From Catellatospora sp. TT07R-123 (GTDB lineage: Bacteria > Actinomycetota > Actinomycetes > Mycobacteriales > Micromonosporaceae): a stretch of 64,000 nt of DNA. The notes below the pieces were generated by a model. It was not told where the DNA came from. It made no database searches and saw only the letters and a list, made by a program, of their open reading frames with translations. The stretch lies in contig NZ_BNEM01000002.1 in assembly GCF_018327705.1 (NCBI RefSeq), positions 3,224,001 to 3,288,000 on the forward strand. Direction: 5' to 3'. How positions within the stretch are numbered: the stretch's first letter is position 1; each line of letters starts with the position of its first letter. The position numbers and the translations under genes were made by a program. Shown here one piece after another: positions 16,217-24,422 of this stretch.

Positions 16217-17374
16217 TCAACGGGATCGGTGCACGGCCGCGTCCGCCAGCCCCGACAGCTCCCGCCGCGCCTGATCGCCGAGCTCCCATGCCGCCAGTGC
16301 GAGCCGGGCCCGCCGGTGCGCCGAGCCGATCCGCCGCTCCACCGCGGCCAGCGCCCCGCACCCCGTCATCACCTCCCGCACCCGGTCGGCCCCCGCCTCG
16401 TCCAGCTCCGCGTCCCCCACGTGCGTACGCAGCACCTCCCGGTCCGCCCCCGCCGCCCGCGACCACGTCTCGGCCAGCAGCATCGTCGGCTTGGCCTGCC
16501 GCAGGTCGTCCAGCACCGACTTGCCGGTCAGCGCCGGGTCGCCGAACACGCCGAGCACGTCGTCCCGCAGCTGGAACGCCCGCCCCAGCGGCTCCCCGAA
16601 CGCCGCGCACGCCACCAGTTCCCGCTGATCAGCCCCCGCCAGCGCCGCCCCGATCTGCAACGGCCGCACGATCGAATACCGCGCCGTCTTCAGCCGCACC
16701 ACCCGCAGCACCCGCCGCGAGTCCGGCCCCGACGGGCGGTGGCCGGTGGCGGTGCCGAGCAGGTCGAGGTATTCGCCCGCCATCGCCTCGGTGCGCATCA
16801 GGGCGAACAACGACTGCGCCGTACGCAGGCGATCGGGTGCGGCGCCGCACTCGGCCAGCAGCTCCTCGGCCCACATCGCGCACAGGTCGCCGCAGAGCAT
16901 CGCCGCGCCGCGCCCGAACGCCGCCGCGTCGCCGCCCCAGCCGTGCCCGGCGTGCCGCTGCGCGAACTCCTCGTGCAACGACAGGCGCCCGCGCCGGAAG
17001 GTGCTCGCGTCGATGATGTCGTCGTGGATCAGGGCGAAGCAGTGGAACAGCTCCAGCGCCGCGCCCGCGATCACCGCCTGCTCACCGTCGCCGCCCGGCG
17101 CGGGAGTGTCGGCCAGCCCGGCCAGCACCGCGGCGGCGTCGAACCCGGCCAGCCCGGTCCCGGCACCGGAATCGGCGCCGCCCAGGCCGTGCCAGGCCCA
17201 GTAGCACAGGGCCGGGCGCAGCCGCTTGCCGCCGTGCAGGACGAACCGGCGCGTGGTGGCGAGCAGGTCGCGCAGGTCGTCGTCGGTGCCGAACACCGCG
17301 CGGGCGGTGAGGAACCGGGCCAGCACCGCGTCCACCCGGGCGGGCAGCGTCGGCACGGCCGGGGCCAGGGTCAT
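16217..17374 (-). CDS. Polyprenyl diphosphate synthase
   Basis: 385-residue trans-prenyltransferase homologue that would elongate isoprenyl diphosphates (GGPP-synthase-like). Landmarks: HGGKRLRPA near 47-55, the first Asp-rich motif HDDIIDAS near 116-123, and a second motif reading RDDVLG near 260, where the usual final Asp is Gly. The spacing of KTARYS and the final helices fit the family. The start ATG 17374 overlaps the stop of the phosphatase gene in an ATGA, so it is the last gene of a coupled operon. With the UbiA-type gene at 22013-22852 in the same operon, it likely supplies the prenyl donor. Chain length is unknown. Confidence 0.88.
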   Translation of the reverse strand: MTLAPAVPTLPARVDAVLARFLTARAVFGTDDDLRDLLATTRRFVLHGGKRLRPALCYWAWHGLGGADSGAGTGLAGFDAAAVLAGLADTPAPGGDGEQAVIAGAALELFHCFALIHDDIIDASTFRRGRLSLHEEFAQRHAGHGWGGDAAAFGRGAAMLCGDLCAMWAEELLAECGAAPDRLRTAQSLFALMRTEAMAGEYLDLLGTATGHRPSGPDSRRVLRVVRLKTARYSIVRPLQIGAALAGADQRELVACAAFGEPLGRAFQLRDDVLGVFGDPALTGKSVLDDLRQAKPTMLLAETWSRAAGADREVLRTHVGDAELDEAGADRVREVMTGCGALAAVERRIGSAHRRARLALAAWELGDQARRELSGLADAAVHRSR

Positions 17375-18744
17375 GACGCCACCCCCGCCAGCCGCAGCAG
17401 CAGCGCCTTGACCTCGGTCGCGGCGATGCGGTCGACGGCCGCGGCCGGGTCGGAGCACAGCAGCACGGGGGCGTCCTGGGCCGACGGGGGCAGCAGGCCG
17501 TGCGAGCCGCGGATCGCGTCGGCGCCCGCGTCGAGGCCGACGACGTTCATGCGGTACCGGAAGCCGAGCTTCTTGCGGACCAGGGCCTTGGCGGCGCGGG
17601 CCTTGGCCGCACCCGGGCCGGCCGGGTCGAACAGCAGCTCGGCGGGGTCGTAGCCAGGCTTGCGGTGGATCTCGACGTGGGTGGCGAAGTCGGGCGCGCG
17701 GGCGTCGTCGAGCCAGTAGTAGTACGTGAACCAGGCGTCCGGCTCGGCGAGCAGGACCAGTTCGCCGCTGCGCTCGTGGGCCAGGCCGTGCGCGGCCTTG
17801 CCCGCCTCGTCGAGCACCTGGGCGACGCCGGGCAGCCCGGCGCACAGCTTGGCGACCTCGGCGGTGTCGGCGGGGTCGCGGACGTACACGTGGGCGGCCT
17901 GGTGGTCGGCGACGGCGAAGGCGCGGGAGGTCCAGGGGTCGAGGTATTCCATCCCGTCCTGGGTGTGCACGTGCAGCAGCCCGGCCTCGCGCAGGGCGCG
18001 GTTGACGTGCACCGGCTTCGAGACGTCGGTGATGGCGTACTCGGACAGGGCCACGATCGCCGCGCCCCGGGCGGCGGTCGCGTCCAGCAGCGGGCCGAGC
18101 ACCTCGTCGAGGTCGGCGGCGGCCTTGGCCGCCTGCGGCCCGGACGCGCCGAAGCGCTGGAGGTCGTAGTCCAGGTGCGGCAGGTAGACCAGGGTCAGGT
18201 CCGGGTCGCGGGTCTGCATCACGTGTACGGCCGCCGCCGCGATCCACGACGACGACGCGAGCCCCGCCCCGGGCCCCCAGTAGCTGAACAGCGGGAATTC
18301 CGGCAGCTCGTCGTGCAGCTCCGCCGGGACCGTGTAGCAGTCGGGCTCCTTGCGCCCGTCGGCGCGGTAGATCGGCCGGGGGGTGATGGTCCAGTCGACG
18401 TCGGCGCCCATGGCGTACCACCAGCAGATGTTGGCCACGGTGTAGCCGGGGCGCTCACGCCGGATCGCGTCCCACACCCGCTCGCCCTGGACCAGGGCGT
18501 GGTGCTGGCGCCACAGCAGCACGTCGCCGAGGTCGCGGAAGTACCAGCCGTTGCCGACGATGCCGTGGTCGGTCGGGGCCAGCCCGGTGAGGAAGCTGGC
18601 CTGCACGCTGCACGTGACGGCGGGCAGCACCGGGTCGAGCCGGGCGGTGAAGCCCGTCGCGAACGCCGCGCGCAGCCGGGGCATGTGCTCCAGCAGGCGC
18701 GGGCTCAGCCCGACCACGTCGAGCACCACCACGGGACGGTCCAT
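17371..18744 (-). CDS. EboF-like alkaline phosphatase / nucleotide pyrophosphatase family protein
   Basis: 457-residue protein of the alkaline phosphatase superfamily. Metal-ligand and nucleophile motifs are visible: VVVLDVVGL at the start (Asp9) and LPAVTCSVQASFLTG near 40-54, where the Thr is the likely nucleophile. Later metal-binding stretches read YLPHLDYDLQRFG, ALSEYAIT and VADHQAAH. No signal peptide or membrane segment is seen. In ebo clusters EboF is such a phosphodiesterase/phosphatase-like protein. It starts one base after the EboE-like stop and its stop overlaps the polyprenyl synthase start, so it is fully inside the operon. Substrate unknown, perhaps a phosphorylated or nucleotide-linked intermediate. 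Confidence 0.78.
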   Translation of the reverse strand: MDRPVVVLDVVGLSPRLLEHMPRLRAAFATGFTARLDPVLPAVTCSVQASFLTGLAPTDHGIVGNGWYFRDLGDVLLWRQHHALVQGERVWDAIRRERPGYTVANICWWYAMGADVDWTITPRPIYRADGRKEPDCYTVPAELHDELPEFPLFSYWGPGAGLASSSWIAAAAVHVMQTRDPDLTLVYLPHLDYDLQRFGASGPQAAKAAADLDEVLGPLLDATAARGAAIVALSEYAITDVSKPVHVNRALREAGLLHVHTQDGMEYLDPWTSRAFAVADHQAAHVYVRDPADTAEVAKLCAGLPGVAQVLDEAGKAAHGLAHERSGELVLLAEPDAWFTYYYWLDDARAPDFATHVEIHRKPGYDPAELLFDPAGPGAAKARAAKALVRKKLGFRYRMNVVGLDAGADAIRGSHGLLPPSAQDAPVLLCSDPAAAVDRIAATEVKALLLRLAGVAS

Positions 18745-18745
18745 C

Positions 18746-19864
18746 TCAGCTCACCCCACAGGTCGACATCTGGGCACGGGCGTACGCGAGCTCGGCGGCG
18801 ATGCCCGCGGCCAGCCCGGCGTCGTCGGTCGGGCGGGCCGCCTTCGGCAGCACCTCCCAGGTGTACGTCTCCACCTCGAAGTGGTCGCACGAGCTGCCCG
18901 AGAGCAGCGCCGCCAGCCCCTCGGCCAGCACGGGCGTGCTCGCGGCCAGCGGGGCGGGCGGGGCGGCGTGCAGCGGGGCGTGGAAGTGCACCCGCCACGG
19001 GCCGCCCGCCGAGGAGGCCAGCGCCTGCGGCAGGTCGTCGAAGACGGCGCCGTTCGCGCTGCGGGTCTGGTGCAGGAACCGCGGCTCGGCGTAAGTCGCC
19101 AGCACCTCGGCCGCGTTCTGCGGGTCGTCGACCTCCAGGGCCGCCGACACCTGCACCTTCACCACCGGCACCCCGGCGGCGTCGAGTTTGGCGACGGCGT
19201 CGCGCGGGTCCTCCCAGGCGCAGGCGAGGTGGGCCAGGTCGACGCAGATGCCGATGCGGTCGCTGCCGACCCCGGACAGCGCGGCCACGGCCTGGTCGAC
19301 GTTCTCGACCACGCAGCCGGGTTCGGGCTCCAGCGCGACCCGGATCTCGCGCTCGCTCGCCGCCAGGCTCTGCCCGAGCGCCCGCAGCTGCGCCCGCGCG
19401 GCCTGCCAGCGGGGCCGGTCCCACGGCTCGCGCCAGGCCAGCGGCAGTGTCGAGATCGAGCCGCGGGCCGCGTCGTCGGGCAGCAGGTCGGCCAGCACGA
19501 TCGCCAGGTCCTGGGTGTAGCGCAGCCGCCGGGGATCGGTCCAGTCCGGACGGTAGACGTCGTGCTTGACCACGGGCGCGTGGAACGCCTGGTACGGGAA
19601 GCCGTTCAGGGTCACCGTCTCCAGCCCCCGGGCGGTCAGTTCGGCGCGCACCCTGCGCCGCAGCGCCGGGTCGGCGGCCAGCGCGGACGCGACCGGCGCG
19701 GCCAGCCACAGGCCCAGCCCCAGCAGGTCGGCGCCGAGGTGTTCGCGCACCGGGACCGCGAAGCGGTCCAGCTGCGCCAGCACCCCGGGCAGATCGTCGG
19801 CCGGGTGCACGTTCGTGCAGTACGCCAGGTGCACGGTGGAGCCGTCGGCTCTGCTCAGCCGCAT
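18746..19864 (-). CDS. EboE-like metabolite traffic protein (TIM-barrel, xylose-isomerase fold)
   Basis: 372-residue protein matching the EboE pattern, with VHLAYCTNVHPADDL near residues 11-25 and FPYQAFHAPVVKHDVYRPDW near 104-123. The fold is a sugar phosphate isomerase/epimerase-type TIM barrel with possible metal ligands in LEPEPGCVVENV and ICVDLAHLACAWE. A C-terminal extension carries HFHAPLH and FEVETYTW. ATG 19864 was chosen over an upstream ATG because it gives the conserved EboE N-terminus and overlaps the EboB stop (ATGA). Ebo proteins are known from cyanobacterial scytonemin export and from algal endosymbionts. The reaction is not known. Confidence 0.78.
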   Translation of the reverse strand: MRLSRADGSTVHLAYCTNVHPADDLPGVLAQLDRFAVPVREHLGADLLGLGLWLAAPVASALAADPALRRRVRAELTARGLETVTLNGFPYQAFHAPVVKHDVYRPDWTDPRRLRYTQDLAIVLADLLPDDAARGSISTLPLAWREPWDRPRWQAARAQLRALGQSLAASEREIRVALEPEPGCVVENVDQAVAALSGVGSDRIGICVDLAHLACAWEDPRDAVAKLDAAGVPVVKVQVSAALEVDDPQNAAEVLATYAEPRFLHQTRSANGAVFDDLPQALASSAGGPWRVHFHAPLHAAPPAPLAASTPVLAEGLAALLSGSSCDHFEVETYTWEVLPKAARPTDDAGLAAGIAAELAYARAQMSTCGVS

Positions 19865-20715
19865 CACGACCCCCCGCGCAGGATCGAGTTGCCCTCGTAG
19901 GTCGCCTCGCCGCCGACCCCGTCGAGGTCGAGCCGCTTGGACTGGCCGTAGAACTCGACCGGGTTGCGCCACAGCACCCGGTCGACGTCGTCCTCGCTGA
20001 ACCCGGCCGCGAGCATCGCCTCGCCGGTGCGCAGGGTCAGCAGCGGGTCGGACTTGCCCCAGTCGGCGGCGGAGTTGACCAGCATCCGCTCCAGGCCGTG
20101 CTCGCGCAGGATGGCGACCATCCGCTCCGGCGACATCTTGGTGTCGGGGTAGATCGAGAATCCCATCCAGCAGCCGGAGGCGGCCACCTCGGCGACGGTC
20201 AGCTCGTTGAGGTGGTCCAGCACCACCCGGCCGGGCTCGATGCCGGACTCCTTGACCACGTCGATGCTGCGCCGGGTGCCGATGAGCTTGTCGCGGTGCG
20301 GGGTGTGCACGAGGGCGGGCAGGTCGGCCTCCAGGGCCATCGCCAGCTGCGCGGCGAAGACGTCGTCCTCCTCGGGGGTCATCGAGTCGTACCCGATCTC
20401 GCCGACCGCGACGACCCGGTCCTTGGCCAGGTATCGCGGCAGCAGCGGCAGGATCTCGCGGCAGCGCGGGTCGTTGGCCTCCTTCGGGTTCAGCGCGATG
20501 GTGCAGTGGTGCCGGATGCCGAACTGGCCGGCCCGGAACGGCTCCCAGCCCAGCAGCGCGTCGAAGTAGTCGGTGAACGACCCCGCGTTGGTGCGCGGCT
20601 GGCCGAGCCAGAAGGCAGGCTCGACCAGGGCGAGCACGCCCGCGGCGGCCATCGCCGCGTAGTCGTCGGTGGTGCGCGAGGTCATGTGGATGTGCGGGTC
20701 GAAGATGCGCATCAC
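19864..20715 (-). CDS. EboB-like TatD-family metal-dependent hydrolase
   Basis: About 283 residues. TatD/amidohydrolase landmarks: FDPHIHM at the N-terminus (His-x-His), VGEIGYDSM near 122-130, VHTPHRDK near 155-162, LDHLNE near 185 and NSAADWGKSDP near 233. These supply the usual two-metal site. The start may be GTG 20715 or the adjacent ATG 20712. The latter overlaps the stop of the EboA-type gene as TGATG. It sits between the EboA- and EboE-type genes, as expected for EboB. Soluble and cytoplasmic by appearance. Substrate not known. Confidence 0.82.
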   Translation of the reverse strand: MMRIFDPHIHMTSRTTDDYAAMAAAGVLALVEPAFWLGQPRTNAGSFTDYFDALLGWEPFRAGQFGIRHHCTIALNPKEANDPRCREILPLLPRYLAKDRVVAVGEIGYDSMTPEEDDVFAAQLAMALEADLPALVHTPHRDKLIGTRRSIDVVKESGIEPGRVVLDHLNELTVAEVAASGCWMGFSIYPDTKMSPERMVAILREHGLERMLVNSAADWGKSDPLLTLRTGEAMLAAGFSEDDVDRVLWRNPVEFYGQSKRLDLDGVGGEATYEGNSILRGGS

Positions 20716-22016
20716 AGCAGCCTTTCCAGCAGGCGTACGGCGTCGGCGGGCATGGTCCGGCCGGCGGCTTCGCGCTCGCGCCGCAGGCCGTCGAGCATCC
20801 GGCCGAGCTCGGCGTCAGCCCGGCGGTCCAGGTCGTGCACCTGCGCCAGCGGCAGGCCCATGAACACGCTCTTGAGCACGGCCTGCCGCCATTCGGCGTC
20901 GGACAGCAGGTGCGCGCCCTGGCCGAGCGCGGCGGCGACCAGCCGGGTGTCGTTGCTGCGCAGCGCGTCGCGCAGCAGGTCGGCGGCGGGCCAGGTGCGC
21001 AGCACGGCCCGCTTCTCGTCGTTGTCGCCGTAGCGGTACAGGTCGGCGGACTGCTCGGGCGAGAGCGGCGCGACCTGGAGCAGCCGGACGCGGGCGTCCT
21101 CGGCGCCGTCGCGGCCGACGTGGCGGCGGACCGCGGGCAGCAGCACCGCCAGCGCCGCCGGGTCGCGGCGCACCCGGGCCAGGGCGTCGCCGAGCCACCG
21201 GGCCGCGCGCAGGAACGCGATCGACCGGGCGGCGACCTCGGGCGCGGCGTGCGAGTGCCGGGCCAGCTCGACCGCGACCAGCCCGTCGTAGCCGGTGTCG
21301 GCCAGCGCCCGCAGCACCGGCGGGAAGTCGATCTCGCCGTCGCCGAACTCCAGGTGCTCGTGCACGCCCCGGACCATGTCGTCGATCTGCACGTTGACCA
21401 GGTGCGGCCCGGCCTGCCGGACGCACTCGGGCACGTCGGCGGGCTCGTTGGCCCGGCAGTGCCCGATGTCGAGGGTCAGCCCGAGCCCGTCGCCGACCCG
21501 GTCGCGCAGCTCACGCCAGGTGGCCAGGGTGTCGACGAGCATGCCCGGCTCGGGCTCGAACCCGACCACCACGCCCCGCTGCGCCGCGTACGCGAGGACC
21601 TGGGCGCAGCCGTCGGCCAGCCGGTCCCACGCCAGCGCCTCGGGCACGTGCCCGGGGCGCACGCCCGACCAGCACGACATCGCCTGGGCGCCCAGGTCGG
21701 CGGCGATGTCGACGGCCCGCTTCAGGAAGTCGATCCGGGGCGCCGGGTCGTCGTGCAGGAAGGTCGGGCTGTGCTTGCGCCGGGGGTCGAGCAGGTAGCG
21801 GGCACCGGTCTCGATCACCGTGGACAGGCCGAGCTCCGCGAGCCGGTGCGCGGTCCGGTCGACCTGGGCGCGCAGGTCGGGGGCGTACGGGTCGAGGTGC
21901 CCGTGGTCGAGTGTCAGCGCCGCGCCCTGGTAGCCGAGGTCGGCGATGACCGCCAGGGCGTCGTCGAGGCGGTGGTTGGCGAAGCCGTTGGTGCCGTAGC
22001 CGAAGCGCAGGCTCAT
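20712..22016 (-). CDS. Fusion of sugar phosphate isomerase/epimerase-type TIM barrel and EboA domain
   Basis: 434-residue protein with two parts. Residues 1-275 form a xylose-isomerase-like TIM barrel with likely metal ligands Glu154 (VGFEPEPGM), Asp183 and His186 (TLDIGHC) and Glu250 (VAVELARHS). Residues about 285-434 are helical and match EboA (SADLYRYGDNDEKRAVLRTW, DALRSNDTRLVAAAL, LKSVFMGLPLAQVHDLDRRA). The start is ATG 22016, within ATGA overlap of the UbiA gene, because the conserved FGYGTNGFANH N-terminus begins there. In other organisms EboA is usually a small separate protein as far as I recall, so the fusion suggests the barrel acts in the same pathway. Confidence 0.78.
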   Translation of the reverse strand: MSLRFGYGTNGFANHRLDDALAVIADLGYQGAALTLDHGHLDPYAPDLRAQVDRTAHRLAELGLSTVIETGARYLLDPRRKHSPTFLHDDPAPRIDFLKRAVDIAADLGAQAMSCWSGVRPGHVPEALAWDRLADGCAQVLAYAAQRGVVVGFEPEPGMLVDTLATWRELRDRVGDGLGLTLDIGHCRANEPADVPECVRQAGPHLVNVQIDDMVRGVHEHLEFGDGEIDFPPVLRALADTGYDGLVAVELARHSHAAPEVAARSIAFLRAARWLGDALARVRRDPAALAVLLPAVRRHVGRDGAEDARVRLLQVAPLSPEQSADLYRYGDNDEKRAVLRTWPAADLLRDALRSNDTRLVAAALGQGAHLLSDAEWRQAVLKSVFMGLPLAQVHDLDRRADAELGRMLDGLRREREAAGRTMPADAVRLLERLL

Positions 22017-22852
22017 GTCGGCGACACCGCCCTGGCCAGCCGCGCCCCGGCCGGGGCACCGGCCGCGACCAGTGCCCCGGCCAGCGGCCGCCCCGACGCG
22101 GCGATCAGCGCGCCCTGCAACGCGGGCAGCGAGGTGATCCCCGCTCCGACCGCGGCGCGCACACGTCGGGCAGCCGGGTCGCGCAGCACGTCGCGCTGCG
22201 CCCGCCCGAACCGCAATGCGTACCAGCCCGCCAGCGCGACGGGCGCCCAGCCGCGCCGCCCGGTCGCCGTGTACGCGACGGCGGCGGTCCCGGCCAGGGT
22301 CAGCGCGGGCAGCGACCGGTCGGCGCCGGTCACCTCCCGGCGCGACAGCGCGGTGACGGCGTAGGTGTGGGCGGCGACGGTCAGCGCCGGGCGCACGGCC
22401 CGGCGCATCCGGCCGGTGCTGGCGCCCAGCAGCACGTCCAGCCCCCGGCACACCGCCATCGCGGCGGGCCCGGCAGCGGTGTTCTTGGCCTTCACGTCGT
22501 ACGCCCAGACCGCCGCCGCCAGCACGGCGGCCGTGCCCAGCGTGCGGCGCCCGCCCGCCGCGGCGGCCAGTCCCAGCCCGGCCGCGGTCAGCCCGCCGGC
22601 GATCGCCAGCGCGGTGTTCGGCGCGATCCGCCCCGACGGGATCGGCCGCTCGGGGCGCTCGATCGCGTCCAGGTCGCGGTCGGCCCAGTCGTTGGCGGCC
22701 ATCCCGGCCCAGTACAGGCAGACCGACGCGGCGGCCACGCCCGCGGTGCGCCCGTCGAGGCTGTCCGCGGCGGCGGCCCCGGCGATCGCGTCGCCGGGCA
22801 CCGACAGCGCGGCGGGCGCCCGGACCAGTTCGGCCAGATCACGCAGCCGCAT
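22013..22852 (-). CDS. EboC-like UbiA-family prenyltransferase
   Basis: 279-residue integral membrane protein with about seven to nine hydrophobic segments. The first Asp-rich motif NDWADRDLDAIERPERP (about 54-70) is the diphosphate/Mg-binding signature of UbiA enzymes. The second region YDVKAKNTAAGP (about 119-130) corresponds to the second Asp motif. By family it attaches a prenyl chain to an aromatic or polyol acceptor at the membrane. The polyprenyl synthase five genes downstream could supply the donor. The start overlaps the end of the inositol-phosphate-synthase-like gene by 14 bp. Acceptor unknown. Confidence 0.85.
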   Translation of the reverse strand: MRLRDLAELVRAPAALSVPGDAIAGAAAADSLDGRTAGVAAASVCLYWAGMAANDWADRDLDAIERPERPIPSGRIAPNTALAIAGGLTAAGLGLAAAAGGRRTLGTAAVLAAAVWAYDVKAKNTAAGPAAMAVCRGLDVLLGASTGRMRRAVRPALTVAAHTYAVTALSRREVTGADRSLPALTLAGTAAVAYTATGRRGWAPVALAGWYALRFGRAQRDVLRDPAARRVRAAVGAGITSLPALQGALIAASGRPLAGALVAAGAPAGARLARAVSPT

Positions 22853-23978
22853 CCCAGCCCCCCGCCCACTCGCACAGGTCGCGCCACTGGTCGGCGAGCC
22901 CGTGCGGGACGTCGCCGAGCGGGTCCTTGAAGAAGAACGCGAGCTGCGGCAGCGGCCCGGCGTGCCCGTGCGCGTGCGCGGCGGCCGTCAGCCGGGCCAG
23001 GTCCAGCACCAGCGGTGCGGCCAGGGCCGAGTCGCAGCCGTGCCAGGTGAACTCCAGCCGCATCCGGCTGCCCAGGAACCCGCTGAACGTGATCAGGTCC
23101 CAGGCCGTCTTGAGGTCGCCGATGTCGGGCACGTAGTCGATGCGGGTCTGCCCCTCCGGCTCGTAGCCCAGCGTCTCCTTGAGCACCCGCTGCTTGCTGG
23201 CGACCTTGGCCGCGTTGGCGTCGGGCCGGGCCAGGTTGGCCCCGTCGCCGCCGCCGAGCAGGTTCAGCCCCGACCACGACCGCACGTGCAGGTTGCGCAG
23301 CGCGAACATGGGTGCGAGCACCGACTTCAGCAGCGTCTCGCCGGTCTTGCCGTCGTGCCCCGCGTACGGCGTGCCGGCCCGCAGCGCCAGCTCGTGCAGC
23401 GCGGGCAGCCGCGCCCCGGTCGACGGGGTGAAGTCCACGTACGAGCAGCCCGCGGTGAAGGCCGCGTACGCGTACAGCGAGCTGGGCGGGAGCACCTGGT
23501 CGGTGTGCAGCGCGGCGGCCAGCGCGTCGGGGTCGGCGTGCGCGGGGTGCGGCACGGCGGCCGCCTCGGTGGAGGCGACGTTGACCACCACCACCCGGGC
23601 CAGCCCGTGCCGCCGCTGGAACTCCACCAGGTCGGCGGCGATGCGCACCGCCGTCTCGTGCTGGGTGGCGCCGTGCGGGGCGCAGCGCACCTCGGCTTCG
23701 ACGGCGGCGAGCTCGCCGGCGACGGCGGCGACCACGGATGCGGGGAGCACCCCGGCCGCGACCAGCGCCTGGGCCTTCTTGTCGAGGCCGAGCTCGACGA
23801 CGTCATGGCCGCCGATCACGAGGTCGGCCAGGGTGGGCAGCGCGGCGTCGCGCAGCGGGGGCAGTTCGGTCACGCAGCCGGTCGGTTCGGAGAGTCCCGC
23901 GCGGACGGCGAGCGCGCCGACGATGGCGGTCACCGCCACGGCTCCACGCGCTCCGACGAGCCACAGTCCAGTACGCAC
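22839..23978 (-). CDS. Inositol-3-phosphate synthase family protein (Ino1-like)
   Basis: 379-residue homologue of NAD-dependent myo-inositol-phosphate synthase. N-terminal Rossmann segment LWLVGARGAVAVTAIVGA. Catalytic region GHDGKTGETLLKSVLAPMF near 243-261 equals the KSGQTKLKS motif of Ino1. The downstream GLNLLGGGDGANL, IDYVPDIGDLKTAWDLITFSG and AAPLVLDLARL complete the family pattern. First gene of the operon: GTG 23978 follows AGGAGG by 4 bases, and a possible -10 TAATAT lies at 24014-24009. Standard ebo clusters carry EboD, a dehydroquinate-synthase-like cyclase. None is seen here, so this enzyme may provide the cyclitol instead. That is inference. Confidence 0.82.
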   Translation of the reverse strand: MRTGLWLVGARGAVAVTAIVGALAVRAGLSEPTGCVTELPPLRDAALPTLADLVIGGHDVVELGLDKKAQALVAAGVLPASVVAAVAGELAAVEAEVRCAPHGATQHETAVRIAADLVEFQRRHGLARVVVVNVASTEAAAVPHPAHADPDALAAALHTDQVLPPSSLYAYAAFTAGCSYVDFTPSTGARLPALHELALRAGTPYAGHDGKTGETLLKSVLAPMFALRNLHVRSWSGLNLLGGGDGANLARPDANAAKVASKQRVLKETLGYEPEGQTRIDYVPDIGDLKTAWDLITFSGFLGSRMRLEFTWHGCDSALAAPLVLDLARLTAAAHAHGHAGPLPQLAFFFKDPLGDVPHGLADQWRDLCEWAGGWDAAA

Positions 23979-24422
23979 AGGGCCTCCTGTTACGCCTAAG
24001 TAGCGGCCATATTAAATCCGTCTAGGTAAAAGTTTCTAGATAGACGAGCGTACTTTTTCAGGATCTAGCAAAAGTTGGCCTCTGGCTGGCAATACTGCGC
24101 GCCTAGCTGACAGAAGAAACGGCTAAAATAGGGCAGACCACTGCCGTCGGCGGCCGTGCGGCGCTCGAACCGCTCTTCCCTTCGCGACCAAGATCCCTAT
24201 AGGATGTTTCACGGATGTCAATGTCCACTTGGAGCCTCGGATCGGCGACCCGGCTCCGGTTCACGGGCGCCCGCCCGCGAACGGCATGAAGGATGCTCCG
24301 TGTCTGTGTCGCCGCGTTCCCTTTTGCCCGGCCCCGACCCCGGCCGCCAGACCGGCGCGTCCCCCTCCCGCCGCGTACGGCGCCCGGCCGGACGCGGCAC
24401 CTCCCTGCGAAGGAGCGGGCAC
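23979..24422. promoter_or_regulatory. AT-rich divergent control region
   Basis: 444 bp without a gene between the leftward Ino1/ebo-like operon and the rightward ThuA-fascin gene. Bases about 23995-24130 are far richer in A+T than the surroundings. Leftward, TAATAT (24014-24009) with the AGGAGG at 23983-23988 gives a short leader for GTG 23978. An interrupted symmetric stretch GTCTAGG...CTAGATAGAC lies at about 24019-24045. Rightward, the CCTATAGG box is at 24196 and TAAAAT at 24124-24129 is a possible -10. The remainder (24210-24420) shows no signal that I recognise. Confidence 0.55.
24193..24218. promoter_or_regulatory. CCTATAGG-type operator, site 3
   Basis: ATCCCTATAGGATGTTTC from 24193, with perfect core CCTATAGG at 24196-24203 and the continuation GTTTCACGGATG matching sites 1 and 2 (ATTTCCTAGATG and ATTTCATAGATG). 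It lies about 220 bp upstream of the ThuA-fascin start, or closer if a promoter lies at the box itself. Confidence 0.6.
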
